Shown here: positions 25,989 through 33,543 of the stretch, in pieces
How positions within the stretch are numbered: the first letter of the stretch is position 1
Layout of the letters: each line of letters begins with the position of its first letter
Source of the DNA: Chryseobacterium formosense
GTDB taxonomy: Bacteria; Bacteroidota; Bacteroidia; Flavobacteriales; Weeksellaceae
Assembly (NCBI RefSeq): GCF_900116415.1
Contig: NZ_FPAP01000001.1
Location: forward strand, 806,001 to 870,000
Direction: 5' to 3'
DNA length: 64,000 bases
Notes under the pieces: model-generated
Database searches by the model: none
Told to the model about the DNA's origin: nothing
Seen by the model: the letters and a program-made list of their open reading frames with translations, nothing else
Program-made: the position numbers and the translations under genes

Positions 25989-26834
25989 ATGAAAACCTTT
26001 AATACAATATTTGCTCTCATTATAACAACAGTTTTGTGGGGACAAAATCAACGTTTTGTATACGAATATAGATTCATAAGTGATTCTACCCAAAAAAATG
26101 AAGTGACTTCAGAAATAATGTTACTTGATATTGCAAAGAAAGGCTCAAAGTTTTACAGCCATAAAAAAAGCATTGCAGATTCTATACATCAGGATAGAAT
26201 AAAAAAGCAGACAAGGGATTTTACAGGAATAGATTATGGGCAGGTATCGTTTGTAGTTGAAAAATCATATCCGGAATACAATGTCACTTTTTACAATAAT
26301 CTTGATATGAATAAATATAAAGTTTCTGATAACAGGAAATTGGAGTGGAGGATTTTGTCCGAAAAAGAAAAAATCGGGGAATTCAGTACCCAGAAAGCTG
26401 TTTGTCATTTTGCAGCCAGGGTCTGGACAGCATGGTTTACTCCGAACATCCCGATTCAGGATGGACCGTATAAGTTTAATGGTTTACCAGGAATAATTAT
26501 TAAACTGGAGGATAAAACAAAAAGCCATTCATTTGTTTTAAAAGAAGTTAAAAAACTAAGACCTGATCAGGAATGGGTAAGTGATTCTGAAAAGAAGGTA
26601 TTTGGAAATATTATTTCGATTGACCAGGAGAAGTATAAAAAACAGTTTATTGATAGCAGAGAAAATCCTACGAAAGGTATGCGACAAATGATGTCTGGAA
26701 GCACGAAAATGATAATTGTAGATGAAAGCGGAAAACAGCTGGATATTGAAAAGATTATGAGGGAGCGGGAGAGAAATGCAAAGGCAGATAATGCAAAAAA
26801 TAATAATCTTCTTGAGCTTGATCTGCTTAAATGA
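25989..26834 (+). CDS. GLPGLI family secreted protein
   Basis: This 281-residue protein has a signal peptide (KTFNTIFALIITTVLWGQ), then RFVYEYRFISDS. The family motif appears as GPYKFNGLPGIIIKLED (around 158-175), preceded by AARVWTAWFTPNIPI. The function is unknown; GLPGLI proteins are exported and usually multicopy. A truncated relative lies 15 nt upstream, and another intact member is at 9690-10514. It is followed by a perfect 13-bp hairpin shared with the convergent lipoprotein gene. Confidence 0.88.
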   Translation: MKTFNTIFALIITTVLWGQNQRFVYEYRFISDSTQKNEVTSEIMLLDIAKKGSKFYSHKKSIADSIHQDRIKKQTRDFTGIDYGQVSFVVEKSYPEYNVTFYNNLDMNKYKVSDNRKLEWRILSEKEKIGEFSTQKAVCHFAARVWTAWFTPNIPIQDGPYKFNGLPGIIIKLEDKTKSHSFVLKEVKKLRPDQEWVSDSEKKVFGNIISIDQEKYKKQFIDSRENPTKGMRQMMSGSTKMIIVDESGKQLDIEKIMRERERNAKADNAKNNNLLELDLLK

Positions 26835-26840
26835 AAATAT

Positions 26841-26870
26841 AAAACCTGTTGACATTTGTCAACAGGTTTT
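26841..26870. terminator. Bidirectional terminator, perfect stem
   Basis: AAAACCTGTTGAC (26841-26853) pairs perfectly with GTCAACAGGTTTT (26858-26870). It separates convergent genes. Confidence 0.88.
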
Positions 26871-26884
26871 TCTTATTTTATTGA

Positions 26885-27226
26885 TTATCTTGCTCTCCAG
26901 TGTGTACCGTTTTTTGGTGGATCCTGAGGTTGGGTATCATCAATTATTGTACTCCCGGAAGAATTTGAATCTAATGCACCTCCAATAAAACTTTTCGGAG
27001 TAATGATTTTTATAGTATCCTCAGCGGTTGTTTTCCAATGAGTACCATTTTTTGGAGGATCATTATTTTCAAATCCAGATCCAGTAGAATCTTTAGCATT
27101 CATCTGATTTTCATCCTCGTGTAAAGAAACCTGCTCCTCTTGATCGAAAGTTTCTTCACCCTGCCTACAGGCAATACTTGCAAGCCCAATTAACATTAAG
27201 CTGAAGGTTGTTAATTTTAATTTCAT
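26885..27226 (-). CDS. Small lipoprotein with two DPPKNGTHW repeats
   Basis: This 113-residue protein has a lipoprotein signal (LIGLASIAC, Cys about 20) followed by an acidic stretch rich in Glu/Asp. The nine-residue motif DPPKNGTHW occurs twice, around residues 56-64 and at the very C-terminus (DPPKNGTHWRAR). The intervening linker is Ser/Thr/Gly-rich. I do not know a function. The repeated C-terminal tag suggests a short binding or anchoring motif. It is convergent with the GLPGLI gene and transcribed alone. Confidence 0.75.
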   Translation of the reverse strand: MKLKLTTFSLMLIGLASIACRQGEETFDQEEQVSLHEDENQMNAKDSTGSGFENNDPPKNGTHWKTTAEDTIKIITPKSFIGGALDSNSSGSTIIDDTQPQDPPKNGTHWRAR

Positions 27227-27424
27227 TTTATTCTAGGATTAATGATTTTAATTTATTTCTTAATTTAGATTCTCGAAATTACTCAAAAACATATATACGA
27301 TGCAAATATATGCAGGTTTGATTTATAAATTTTTACACTCATATGATTACGATTTTTTACTAGCTTTTAATTTAATTTAATAAACTCCTTACTGCAAAAT
27401 AGCTTATCATAAATACTTTTTGTG

Positions 27425-27432
27425 TATTTTTG
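27425..27432 (+). promoter_or_regulatory. -7 box TATTTTTG for the TPR/AraC regulator
   Basis: An exact TAnnTTTG match 25 nt upstream of the ATG at 27458. Confidence 0.5.
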
Positions 27433-27457
27433 AATAAAATTTATCGGGAAATATCTG

Positions 27458-29164
27458 ATGATAAAAAGAATTTTTACCATTTTAGGCTGTCTGTTTGCGG
27501 CTATACTATATTCACAGGATTTTTATTCAAATCTCAGAGAAAAATATTGGGTATATGAAGAAAATGATCCTCGAGCTTTTGTGTATATTAATCAATATAT
27601 AAAAAGAGCAAAATCCGAAAAAAATTATTCTGAATTATTTCAGGCATACAAAGACGGAATATTATATTCGGAAAACAAAAAAATAGCATATGCAGATAGT
27701 GCAATTGTGGCAGCCAAAAATTCAGAGAATAATGATCTTATAGGTGACGGATATTTAAGTAAAGGAGCAATTTATTATTTTAATCAGCGCAAATTTCAGT
27801 TCGCTTTAGAAGAATATTTAAAAGCTTATGAATATTTAAAGGATTCAAAAAACGAATTTTTAAAATATCAGAATATTTACCATATCGGAGTTGTTAAAAG
27901 TTATTTGGGCTATCATGATGAAGCATTGAAAATTTTTGAGGAATGCATAGCTTTTTTCGAAACAAAAATTGATGGTGATATACACGATAACACAGTTTTT
28001 AATAATACAAAAGGATATTTAAACTCTTTACATCAGGCAATTATTTGTTATCAGGCGCTCGGTAAGAACCAAGAGGCGAAAAAAATGCTGGATGAAGCTG
28101 CCAAAAAAATTCCTCAAACAAAAGATTTTTATTTAGAAAAAAGTTATTTTCAAAAAAGCTTAGGAGTTTCTGAGTTCAAGAATAAAAATTATACGCAGGC
28201 CATTAAATATTTTGATCAAGCATTGCCTGAACTTCTAAAAGTAAATGATTTCAGCTGGGCTTCTTATATTTATTTTTATAAAGGTAAAAGTTATGAAATC
28301 CTTGGTAATCAAGATCTTGAAGTTGATAATTATAAGAAAGTAGATTCTATATTTAATAAAAACAAATTCATTCTTCCTGAATTGCGAAGTAATTATGAAG
28401 AGCTTATTGAATATTTTAAAAAAAATGGCAACCATCAAGAAGAATTATATTATACCAATCAGCTTTTAAAAGTTGATAGCGTTATCGCTTCAGATTTCAA
28501 GCATCTTTCTACCAGAATTTATAAAGAGTATGATACGAAGATGCTCATGGAAACAAAGGAAAATCTGGAAAAAACCAATTCTTACAGTAAATTGCTTTTG
28601 TTTATTTGCCTTGCTATAATTGCTGCTTTGGGGGTGATTATGTATTACAGAATAAGAAAGCAGAAGAATATTCAGAAAAACTATGATGATCTTTTGATTA
28701 AGCTTGAAGAAGCAAGTAATCAACCAGAAGTTGTTCCCACACCTATAAAAGAAGTTACAGATACTGCAGACAAAAATATCAAATTTGATAGCAGTATTGT
28801 AGAAAAGCTTTTAAACGATATTCAGGTGTTTGAAAATAATCAGGGTTATCTGGAGCAAGGTCTTACCCTTAAGAAGCTTGCAGAACAATTTAAAACCAAT
28901 ACATCTTACCTTTCGCAAGTAATTAATGAATATAAAGGCAGTAATTTCAATTCTTATATTAACGCTTTAAGGATCAATTATGCAACGCAAAAAATCTATC
29001 AGGATAAAGAATGGAGAAAATATTCTATAGAACATATTGCATCAGCTGCAGGTTTTAGCAACAGACAGAGCTTTTCTAATATATTTCTTGAGCAAAACGG
29101 AATCAGACCTGCTGATTTTATTAAAAAGAGAATGAAGGAACTGGAAGATCAGAATAATTCTTAA
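27458..29164 (+). CDS. Membrane-anchored TPR regulator with cytoplasmic AraC domain
   Basis: This 568-residue protein has a signal peptide, about six TPR-like helix pairs (residues 40-350; for example YFNQRKFQFALEEYLKAYEY and YTQAIKYFDQALPEL), one membrane helix (LLLFICLAIIAALGVIMYY, about 385) and a C-terminal AraC-type double HTH (about 460-560: FKTNTSYLSQVINEYKG and IASAAGFSNRQSFSNIFLEQ). The sensor would be periplasmic and the DNA-binding part cytoplasmic, a one-component transmembrane design common in flavobacteria. Ligand and targets are unknown. A perfect 15-bp terminator follows. Confidence 0.9.
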   Translation: MIKRIFTILGCLFAAILYSQDFYSNLREKYWVYEENDPRAFVYINQYIKRAKSEKNYSELFQAYKDGILYSENKKIAYADSAIVAAKNSENNDLIGDGYLSKGAIYYFNQRKFQFALEEYLKAYEYLKDSKNEFLKYQNIYHIGVVKSYLGYHDEALKIFEECIAFFETKIDGDIHDNTVFNNTKGYLNSLHQAIICYQALGKNQEAKKMLDEAAKKIPQTKDFYLEKSYFQKSLGVSEFKNKNYTQAIKYFDQALPELLKVNDFSWASYIYFYKGKSYEILGNQDLEVDNYKKVDSIFNKNKFILPELRSNYEELIEYFKKNGNHQEELYYTNQLLKVDSVIASDFKHLSTRIYKEYDTKMLMETKENLEKTNSYSKLLLFICLAIIAALGVIMYYRIRKQKNIQKNYDDLLIKLEEASNQPEVVPTPIKEVTDTADKNIKFDSSIVEKLLNDIQVFENNQGYLEQGLTLKKLAEQFKTNTSYLSQVINEYKGSNFNSYINALRINYATQKIYQDKEWRKYSIEHIASAAGFSNRQSFSNIFLEQNGIRPADFIKKRMKELEDQNNS

Positions 29165-29194
29165 GTTTAAAAATAACATTTATAATTCAAAATA

Positions 29195-29225
29195 AAAACC
29201 GAACCTTCAATGAAGGTTCGGTTTT
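29195..29225 (+). terminator. Intrinsic terminator, 15-bp stem
   Basis: AAAACCGAACCTTCA (29195-29209) pairs with TGAAGGTTCGGTTTT (29211-29225); the tip opens to form the loop. It ends the TPR/AraC gene. Confidence 0.88.
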
Positions 29226-29298
29226 CTTATTAATAGAATGTGAATGTTTGGTGTATATTTTAATTTCTTATTTCAGTTTCATAATCTTCTTCAGAAAT

Positions 29299-29410
29299 TG
29301 TAGAGAACAGGGTTCCTCTCCCTAGATTGTCAGAACCCTGATTGTTCTTCTACATGAAAACTGAATGATGAAAAGTTATATATATGAATGATATGGTGTC
29401 TTGTTTTATC
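29299..29410 (-). ncRNA. Candidate small RNA C (structured, promoter-linked)
   Basis: On the minus strand a promoter (TTG, 20 nt, TATATTTG at 29416-29423) points into a 110-nt stretch without a plausible ORF. Its 3' part folds as TGTAGA...CAGGGTTC (29299-29315) with GAACCCTG...TCTACA (29333-29354). The 5' part contains CTTTTCATCATTCAGTTTTC, similar to candidate A. There is no strong T run after the stem, so the 3' end is uncertain. The rest of the gap, 29424-29689, holds nothing I can identify. Confidence 0.35.
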
Positions 29411-29415
29411 TGTAA

Positions 29416-29423
29416 CAAATATA
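29416..29423 (-). promoter_or_regulatory. Promoter, TTG-N20-TATATTTG, for candidate RNA C
   Basis: Minus strand: a TTG -33 element at the expected 20-nt spacing from an exact TAnnTTTG box. It is one of the best promoter matches in the window, although no gene follows it. Confidence 0.55.
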
Positions 29424-29689
29424 GAATCATAAAACTTCATTAACAAGTTATTGCAGGTGGTATTTATAAATATTTACGTAATAATTTATGAAAAATAACT
29501 GTGTTTTTACCTTTCAAAGTGTTGATTTCTAGATGTTTTTACTTTTTGTGAGAATTATTGAAAATAAAATTCTAAATTCATTTCAAATGTTGTCCAAATC
29601 TATTTTCCAACTAAAATTTCTCCAAATTAATTAGAAATAAAGAATGGATGACCAGAAATAATTAGAGATATCTTTAAAAATTACAATAA

Positions 29690-29719
29690 AAAAGCTGAAT
29701 AATCAATCATTCAGCTTTT
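29690..29719 (-). terminator. Terminator of the small membrane protein gene
   Basis: AAAAGCTGAAT (29690-29700) pairs with ATTCAGCTTTT (29709-29719). Read on the minus strand it follows the stop of the 56-residue gene by 20 nt and has a T run. Confidence 0.75.
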
Positions 29720-29739
29720 GTATTTTTAAAATTTTTTAA

Positions 29740-29922
<183 letters not shown>

Positions 29923-30039
29923 TTAAGGTTTATGTAATATTATTAGCATATTGTGTGCCTTTTCTGTTTTTCAGGTGAAAAAATTAAAGATTAAACATGA
30001 TGAGCCACATCTTCATCTCTAATATTTTATAATCCGGGT

Positions 30040-30810
30040 TTATGAAAGCATCATTTTAGAATCATTAAAAAAGAAAGGCTTCAGAATATCTTCAAAATTA
30101 TAAAGACCATTTGATCGGTTTTTTAAATTTCGTGCAACAAAAAGAGCACCGCTTCCAAACGCTTCCCGCGAAATCGATTCATGTACAAGGCGAACTGTTT
30201 GATAAGGAAAGCCAAAAATCACTTCATGCTTACCTACAATTCCGCCTGCTCTCACCGAGTTGATACTTGTTTCTTCAATATCGAGTGTTTCAGCAATTTT
30301 TATCGCTGTGCCGGAAATTCCTGCTTTAGCCTTAAAATGTTCTTCAACGACTTCTATGTCGACATCAGGAGCAATATTTTTCAGAAGACTGGCTGCAAAT
30401 AAAAGATAGTTAACTCCGAGAGTAATGTTGGGCGACCAAAAAACCGTATTTTTTTGTGATAATTCCTGAAGAAATTTTTTTTCTTGGTTTCCGTAATGTG
30501 AGATTGCCGAAATTATTTTAATATTCCTTTCAGATGCTGCTTTGCCATATAAATAAATACTTTCAGTGGTAGAAAAATCTATAATTATATCTACAGGTCG
30601 ATCATCAAATAGCTGAGTTATTTCAATGTTTTGTAATGAGAAAATTTCGGCAGCATCAGAAGATTCTACTTCTAAAAAATTTTTTGCCGAAAGATTTTCC
30701 ATATTTGTGCTGTTTCTCAAAATCCATTCCAGTGTAAAATCGGGACTTTGCAGTATTACATTTGCTACAGCCTTTCCTGCTTTTCCAAATCCAATTAAAC
30801 CTATTTTCAT
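30040..30810 (-). CDS. DapB-like dihydrodipicolinate reductase family protein (divergent)
   Basis: This 256-residue protein has an N-terminal Rossmann domain (MKIGLIGFGKAGKAVANVIL; DIIIDFSTTES) and a C-terminal domain with the DapB layout: SPNITLGVNYLL, VVEEHFKAKAGISGTAIKIA, SVRAGGIVGKHEVIFGF and a late FGSGALFVARNL. In canonical DapB the catalytic stretch is E-x-H-H-x-x-K-x-D-A-P-S-G-T-A. Here only one His remains and the DAPSGTA is AGISGTA, so it may be a second, altered paralogue. The reaction on hydroxy-tetrahydrodipicolinate is therefore uncertain. It stands alone. Confidence 0.72.
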   Translation of the reverse strand: MKIGLIGFGKAGKAVANVILQSPDFTLEWILRNSTNMENLSAKNFLEVESSDAAEIFSLQNIEITQLFDDRPVDIIIDFSTTESIYLYGKAASERNIKIISAISHYGNQEKKFLQELSQKNTVFWSPNITLGVNYLLFAASLLKNIAPDVDIEVVEEHFKAKAGISGTAIKIAETLDIEETSINSVRAGGIVGKHEVIFGFPYQTVRLVHESISREAFGSGALFVARNLKNRSNGLYNFEDILKPFFFNDSKMMLS

Positions 30811-30924
30811 ATAATAAAATTTTGTAGTGTTTGTAATTTTAGAATAGGTAAGATAAGGAATTATTTTTGAAACCTTTGCGAATGAAAGTATATGCTTGAA
30901 AATGAGATAGTTGAGTTACTATAA

Positions 30925-30985
30925 AAATTAAACCCCCCGTAAACGGAGGGTTTAATAAAAACACAAATGATGAAAAAAAAATTTT
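30925..30985 (-). ncRNA. Candidate small RNA A
   Basis: Minus strand: an exact TATATTTG box (30991-30998) precedes about 60 nt containing TTTCATCATTTGTGTTTTTA and ending in a hairpin TTAAACCCTCCGT/ACGGGGGGTTTAA (30928-30955), followed by AATTTTTAT. There is no ORF on this strand. The layout resembles candidates B and C. Confidence 0.35.
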
Positions 30986-30990
30986 CACTC

Positions 30991-30998
30991 CAAATATA
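30991..30998 (-). promoter_or_regulatory. -7 box TATATTTG for candidate RNA A
   Basis: Exact TAnnTTTG match on the minus strand, with no coding gene downstream. The -33 element is not clear. Confidence 0.4.
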
Positions 30999-31315
30999 GG
31001 CAAATTTTTGGAACCACATTGCCTTTTTTCAGAGATATTAATTATTTTTTTTAAAGTTATATGATCTGTCCTCTAAATCAAATAAATAGCTTTAGAAAAA
31101 ATGCAATCGATTTCACAATTTATAATAATCTTAAATAAACAATCTATTGTATACTTAATAAATTTTTTTCATATTTCTTTATTATTTTCTCTTTATGGCA
31201 TAATGATTTAAATCATTCTATGTCAAATGTATTGATAATCAATGTTAATAATAGGTTATTATTTGTTACATATATTTTATTTGTTAATATATTTTCATTT
31301 AAATGTGACTTACAT
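30999..31315. other. Gene-free AT-rich spacer
   Basis: This stretch is very AT-rich with no ORF, repeat or hairpin that I can support. It separates candidate RNA A from the promoter of the next + strand gene. Confidence 0.5.
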
Positions 31316-31323
31316 TAAATTTG
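31316..31323 (+). promoter_or_regulatory. -7 box TAAATTTG upstream of the gene at 31451
   Basis: Exact TAnnTTTG match. It predicts a leader of about 120 nt that contains a 23-codon ORF before the main start. Confidence 0.45.
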
Positions 31324-31339
31324 TGTGAAATGATAAAAA

Positions 31340-31411
31340 ATGATGATTAAAAAATATTATTCTTTTCATCCTTTAGGAGAGAATATGTTCATCAACCATG
31401 ATGAATATTGA
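31340..31411 (+). CDS. Possible 23-residue upstream ORF
   Basis: The frame starts ATGATG and encodes MMIKKYYSFHPLGENM..., ending at a TGA 39 nt before the next gene. It begins about 10 nt after the predicted transcript start. An internal ATG at 31385 follows an AGGAGA Shine-Dalgarno-like site, rare in this group. It may be a leader peptide, a small protein or chance. Confidence 0.25.
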   Translation: MMIKKYYSFHPLGENMFINHDEY

Positions 31412-31450
31412 TGTTTTAAAATCACTTAAAAGCAAAATATTAATTAACTA

Positions 31451-32044
31451 ATGAAGCCGAAGAAAGTTCCCGGAATTCCATCGCAGGTAAGAGGTGGTTT
31501 TCAAGACACAGAAAGTATAAAAAGATTTAGCAGTTCTGAAGAAGTAGATTTTAAATTCGATATTCTTAAAGACCGATTTTTTGAAATCAACAGCTGGAAT
31601 AATTATAGCCAAGGATGTATTTCAAAATTTGAATTATGTGACAATGCAGGAGAATCTGTAAGCAGATCACCCAAGATTGGTGATTATATCAAGATCTTGC
31701 TTACTAAAATAAATAATCCTGAAATTGAAGATTACCATTGGGTTCAGATTGATATGATTGATAAGAGCAATCCAAATCGCATAATGTTGCAGTGCAGACC
31801 GTCTAAATTACCGGGTAATGAGTTTGCGGGAAAAACAATTCATTTTCATTCTGCAGCATCTACATCTACTTTTGTGATTTCTAAAGGAAATGATTACATC
31901 AAAATGGCAATTTATGAAAGAAATCAGCAGCCCAACAAAAATACAAGCTTTGCCAATAGCATTAAGAATATAGTAAGCTCTGTAATCGGGACATCCAAAA
32001 TCCAATGGAAATCTCTTGCAGACGGACTCATTAATATAAATTAA
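31451..32044 (+). CDS. Uncharacterised protein, 197 residues
   Basis: I do not recognise this protein. It lacks a signal peptide and membrane helices. The first 20 residues are basic (KPKKVPG...SQVRGG), and the middle has WNNYSQGCISKF, RSPKIGDYIKILL and HWVQIDMIDKSN, an alternating pattern suggesting a beta-rich domain. The C-terminal 40 residues look like a separate helical tail. It is a monocistronic gene with its own promoter box and terminator, so it is likely expressed. A SRPBCC-like fold is possible, but no motif proves it. Confidence 0.6.
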   Translation: MKPKKVPGIPSQVRGGFQDTESIKRFSSSEEVDFKFDILKDRFFEINSWNNYSQGCISKFELCDNAGESVSRSPKIGDYIKILLTKINNPEIEDYHWVQIDMIDKSNPNRIMLQCRPSKLPGNEFAGKTIHFHSAASTSTFVISKGNDYIKMAIYERNQQPNKNTSFANSIKNIVSSVIGTSKIQWKSLADGLININ

Positions 32045-32104
32045 TACCACATCTTCAAGGTTTTTGATTAAAAAGCATACAATTTGTATATCTCTTTTAA
32101 AGAT

Positions 32105-32136
32105 AATCAGCGTAATCTTTTTATGCTGATTTTTTA
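32105..32136 (+). terminator. Terminator after the gene at 31451
   Basis: AATCAGC (32105-32111) pairs with GCTGATT (32125-32131), followed by T residues. Confidence 0.65.
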
Positions 32137-32151
32137 TTTAAAAAAATATCT

Positions 32152-32409
32152 ATGAATACTGAAATTTTAGGATTAATTGCAGGTGGACTTACATCTATTG
32201 CTTCAATGCCACAGCTTATCAAAGTAATCAAAAATAAAAACGTTGAAGATCTTTCTTGGCTTATGCTTTTGATCCTGGTCACCGGACTTTCACTTTGGGT
32301 ATGGTACGGAATACAACAAGATGAGTTACCAATTATCCTTTCAAATTCCTTTGCCGTTATTGTGAATCTTGCGTTGTTGGTTTGTTACTTTATTTATAAA
32401 GATAAATGA
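32152..32409 (+). CDS. SemiSWEET sugar transporter
   Basis: This 85-residue protein has three membrane helices (about 5-25, 38-56, 62-81) and a PQ-loop motif (TSIASMPQLIKVIKNKN) in the first helix, as in SemiSWEET and PQ-loop transporters. These proteins dimerise to make a six-helix pore that carries sugars down their gradient. LSWLMLLILVTGLSLWVWYG matches helix 2 of the family. Its size is typical (80-100). It is probably monocistronic. Confidence 0.88.
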   Translation: MNTEILGLIAGGLTSIASMPQLIKVIKNKNVEDLSWLMLLILVTGLSLWVWYGIQQDELPIILSNSFAVIVNLALLVCYFIYKDK

Positions 32410-32473
32410 AAATGTAAATTATGATAATGATTAAATTTATGACTTCGATCATAACGTAAGAAGAATAAACTTC

Positions 32474-32481
32474 TTAGTTTT
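32474..32481 (+). promoter_or_regulatory. -7 box TAGTTTTG without a following gene
   Basis: Exact TAnnTTTG match 61 nt before a terminator hairpin at 32542. It could drive an 80-nt RNA, or the hairpin may just end the SemiSWEET transcript. Confidence 0.3.
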
Positions 32482-32541
32482 GGTTGTATAGATAAGTATC
32501 AATCCAGATTAGTCATATCTATGTTTTTAACTCAAGTTTAG

Positions 32542-32572
32542 GACTGTCATCTTCGGATGTCAGTCTTTTTTA
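32542..32572 (+). terminator. Intrinsic terminator with TTCG loop
   Basis: GACTGTCATC pairs with GATGTCAGTC (one mismatch) around TTCG, followed by a T6 run. It lies 133 nt after the SemiSWEET stop. Confidence 0.8.
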
Positions 32573-32643
32573 TTCATAAACTTAGATACCACAAACCTTA
32601 TTATTGGCAACACTTTTGTTTTAACTGAAACAAAATATTACTT

Positions 32644-32967
32644 ATGAAAAATGCAATAAAAGTGGCTTTAGGAATTGTTGCCGGAGGAAGTCTGGTTTAT
32701 TTGGCCAAAAAGATTAAGCAAAGAAAAGAAAAAGAAAATCTTTTTACAGCACCAGACGGAAACACTTACAAAGAAAATCAAACCTACAGAACTGCCGACG
32801 GTGAAGTTTTCAAGAATGGAAAAAAAGTTCATATTCAGGTTCCGACAGATTCAGGAAATCATCAAAATAGAGTAGATCCGGGTTTTAATAATCAGCATTT
32901 AAATGAAAAAGCAAACCTGCCAAAACCGGAAGTTGCTTATCATCAGAGAGGTGACAGACACAGATAA
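32644..32967 (+). CDS. Uncharacterised small membrane-anchored protein
   Basis: This 107-residue protein has one N-terminal helix (VALGIVAGGSLVYLAKKI), then a basic stretch KQRKEKEN and a soluble part with two similar short units, APDGNTYKENQTYRTADGEV and FKNGKKVHIQVP. The C-terminus is polar (HQRGDRHR). I do not recognise the family. The topology suggests a single-pass inner-membrane protein. It converges with the next gene over a 4-nt gap, and no hairpin separates them. Confidence 0.65.
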   Translation: MKNAIKVALGIVAGGSLVYLAKKIKQRKEKENLFTAPDGNTYKENQTYRTADGEVFKNGKKVHIQVPTDSGNHQNRVDPGFNNQHLNEKANLPKPEVAYHQRGDRHR

Positions 32968-32971
32968 AAAT

Positions 32972-33409
32972 TTAGCAATCATTTGCATTGTAATTGGCTT
33001 TTTCCAATTCGTCTTCCATTTTATCAATCTCAGCTTTGGTCGGTTTCAATTTTTTTAAACTGACCTTAAGCTGTTTTTTCCCATCCGGAGAAATCCACAA
33101 TCCCTGAAGACCATCGTTATCCCTTTTTAGTAACATAATTCCGGTATTATAATGCTCTACAAAAGTATATTGCTGTGCTTTTTCAGAAAAAGTAGTATCC
33201 AGAAGAATCCAGTTTCCGGCTTTATTGTCGGTGTATTTGTAAATTCCTGAAGCAACTACCTTTGGGCAGCCTGTTTCTTCTATTTTCAAATAAAAAGAAA
33301 TATTTATTTTTCCGTCGATGGTACCTAGATATTTTTCCTGTGCAATAATTTGTTGCGCATTGATCGATAGTGACAAAAACAACATAAACAGCGTTGTAAT
33401 TATTTTCAT
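32972..33409 (-). CDS. Uncharacterised secreted protein, 145 residues
   Basis: It has a clean signal peptide (LFMLFLSLSINAQ) and a mature domain of about 125 residues with beta strands (YLGTIDGKINISFYLKIEE, GLQGLWISPDGKKQLKVSLK). Two Cys residues (around 48 and the final residue) could form a disulfide. It ends with a charged helix. The strand pattern with a TIDGK...LWISPDGK register is reminiscent of small lipocalin-like exported proteins, but no family is certain. Confidence 0.65.
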   Translation of the reverse strand: MKIITTLFMLFLSLSINAQQIIAQEKYLGTIDGKINISFYLKIEETGCPKVVASGIYKYTDNKAGNWILLDTTFSEKAQQYTFVEHYNTGIMLLKRDNDGLQGLWISPDGKKQLKVSLKKLKPTKAEIDKMEDELEKANYNANDC

Positions 33410-33543
33410 TTTGTAGTTTTAATTTAATGCTGAAAATTAATGAATTTTATTTATTCTTTGTTAATCATTAATTGCGATGTTTTATCATCATGAATTTTTT
33501 TCGACTGGCTTGTTTTTTGAAGCTTTCTGTTTAAAATTTCATT

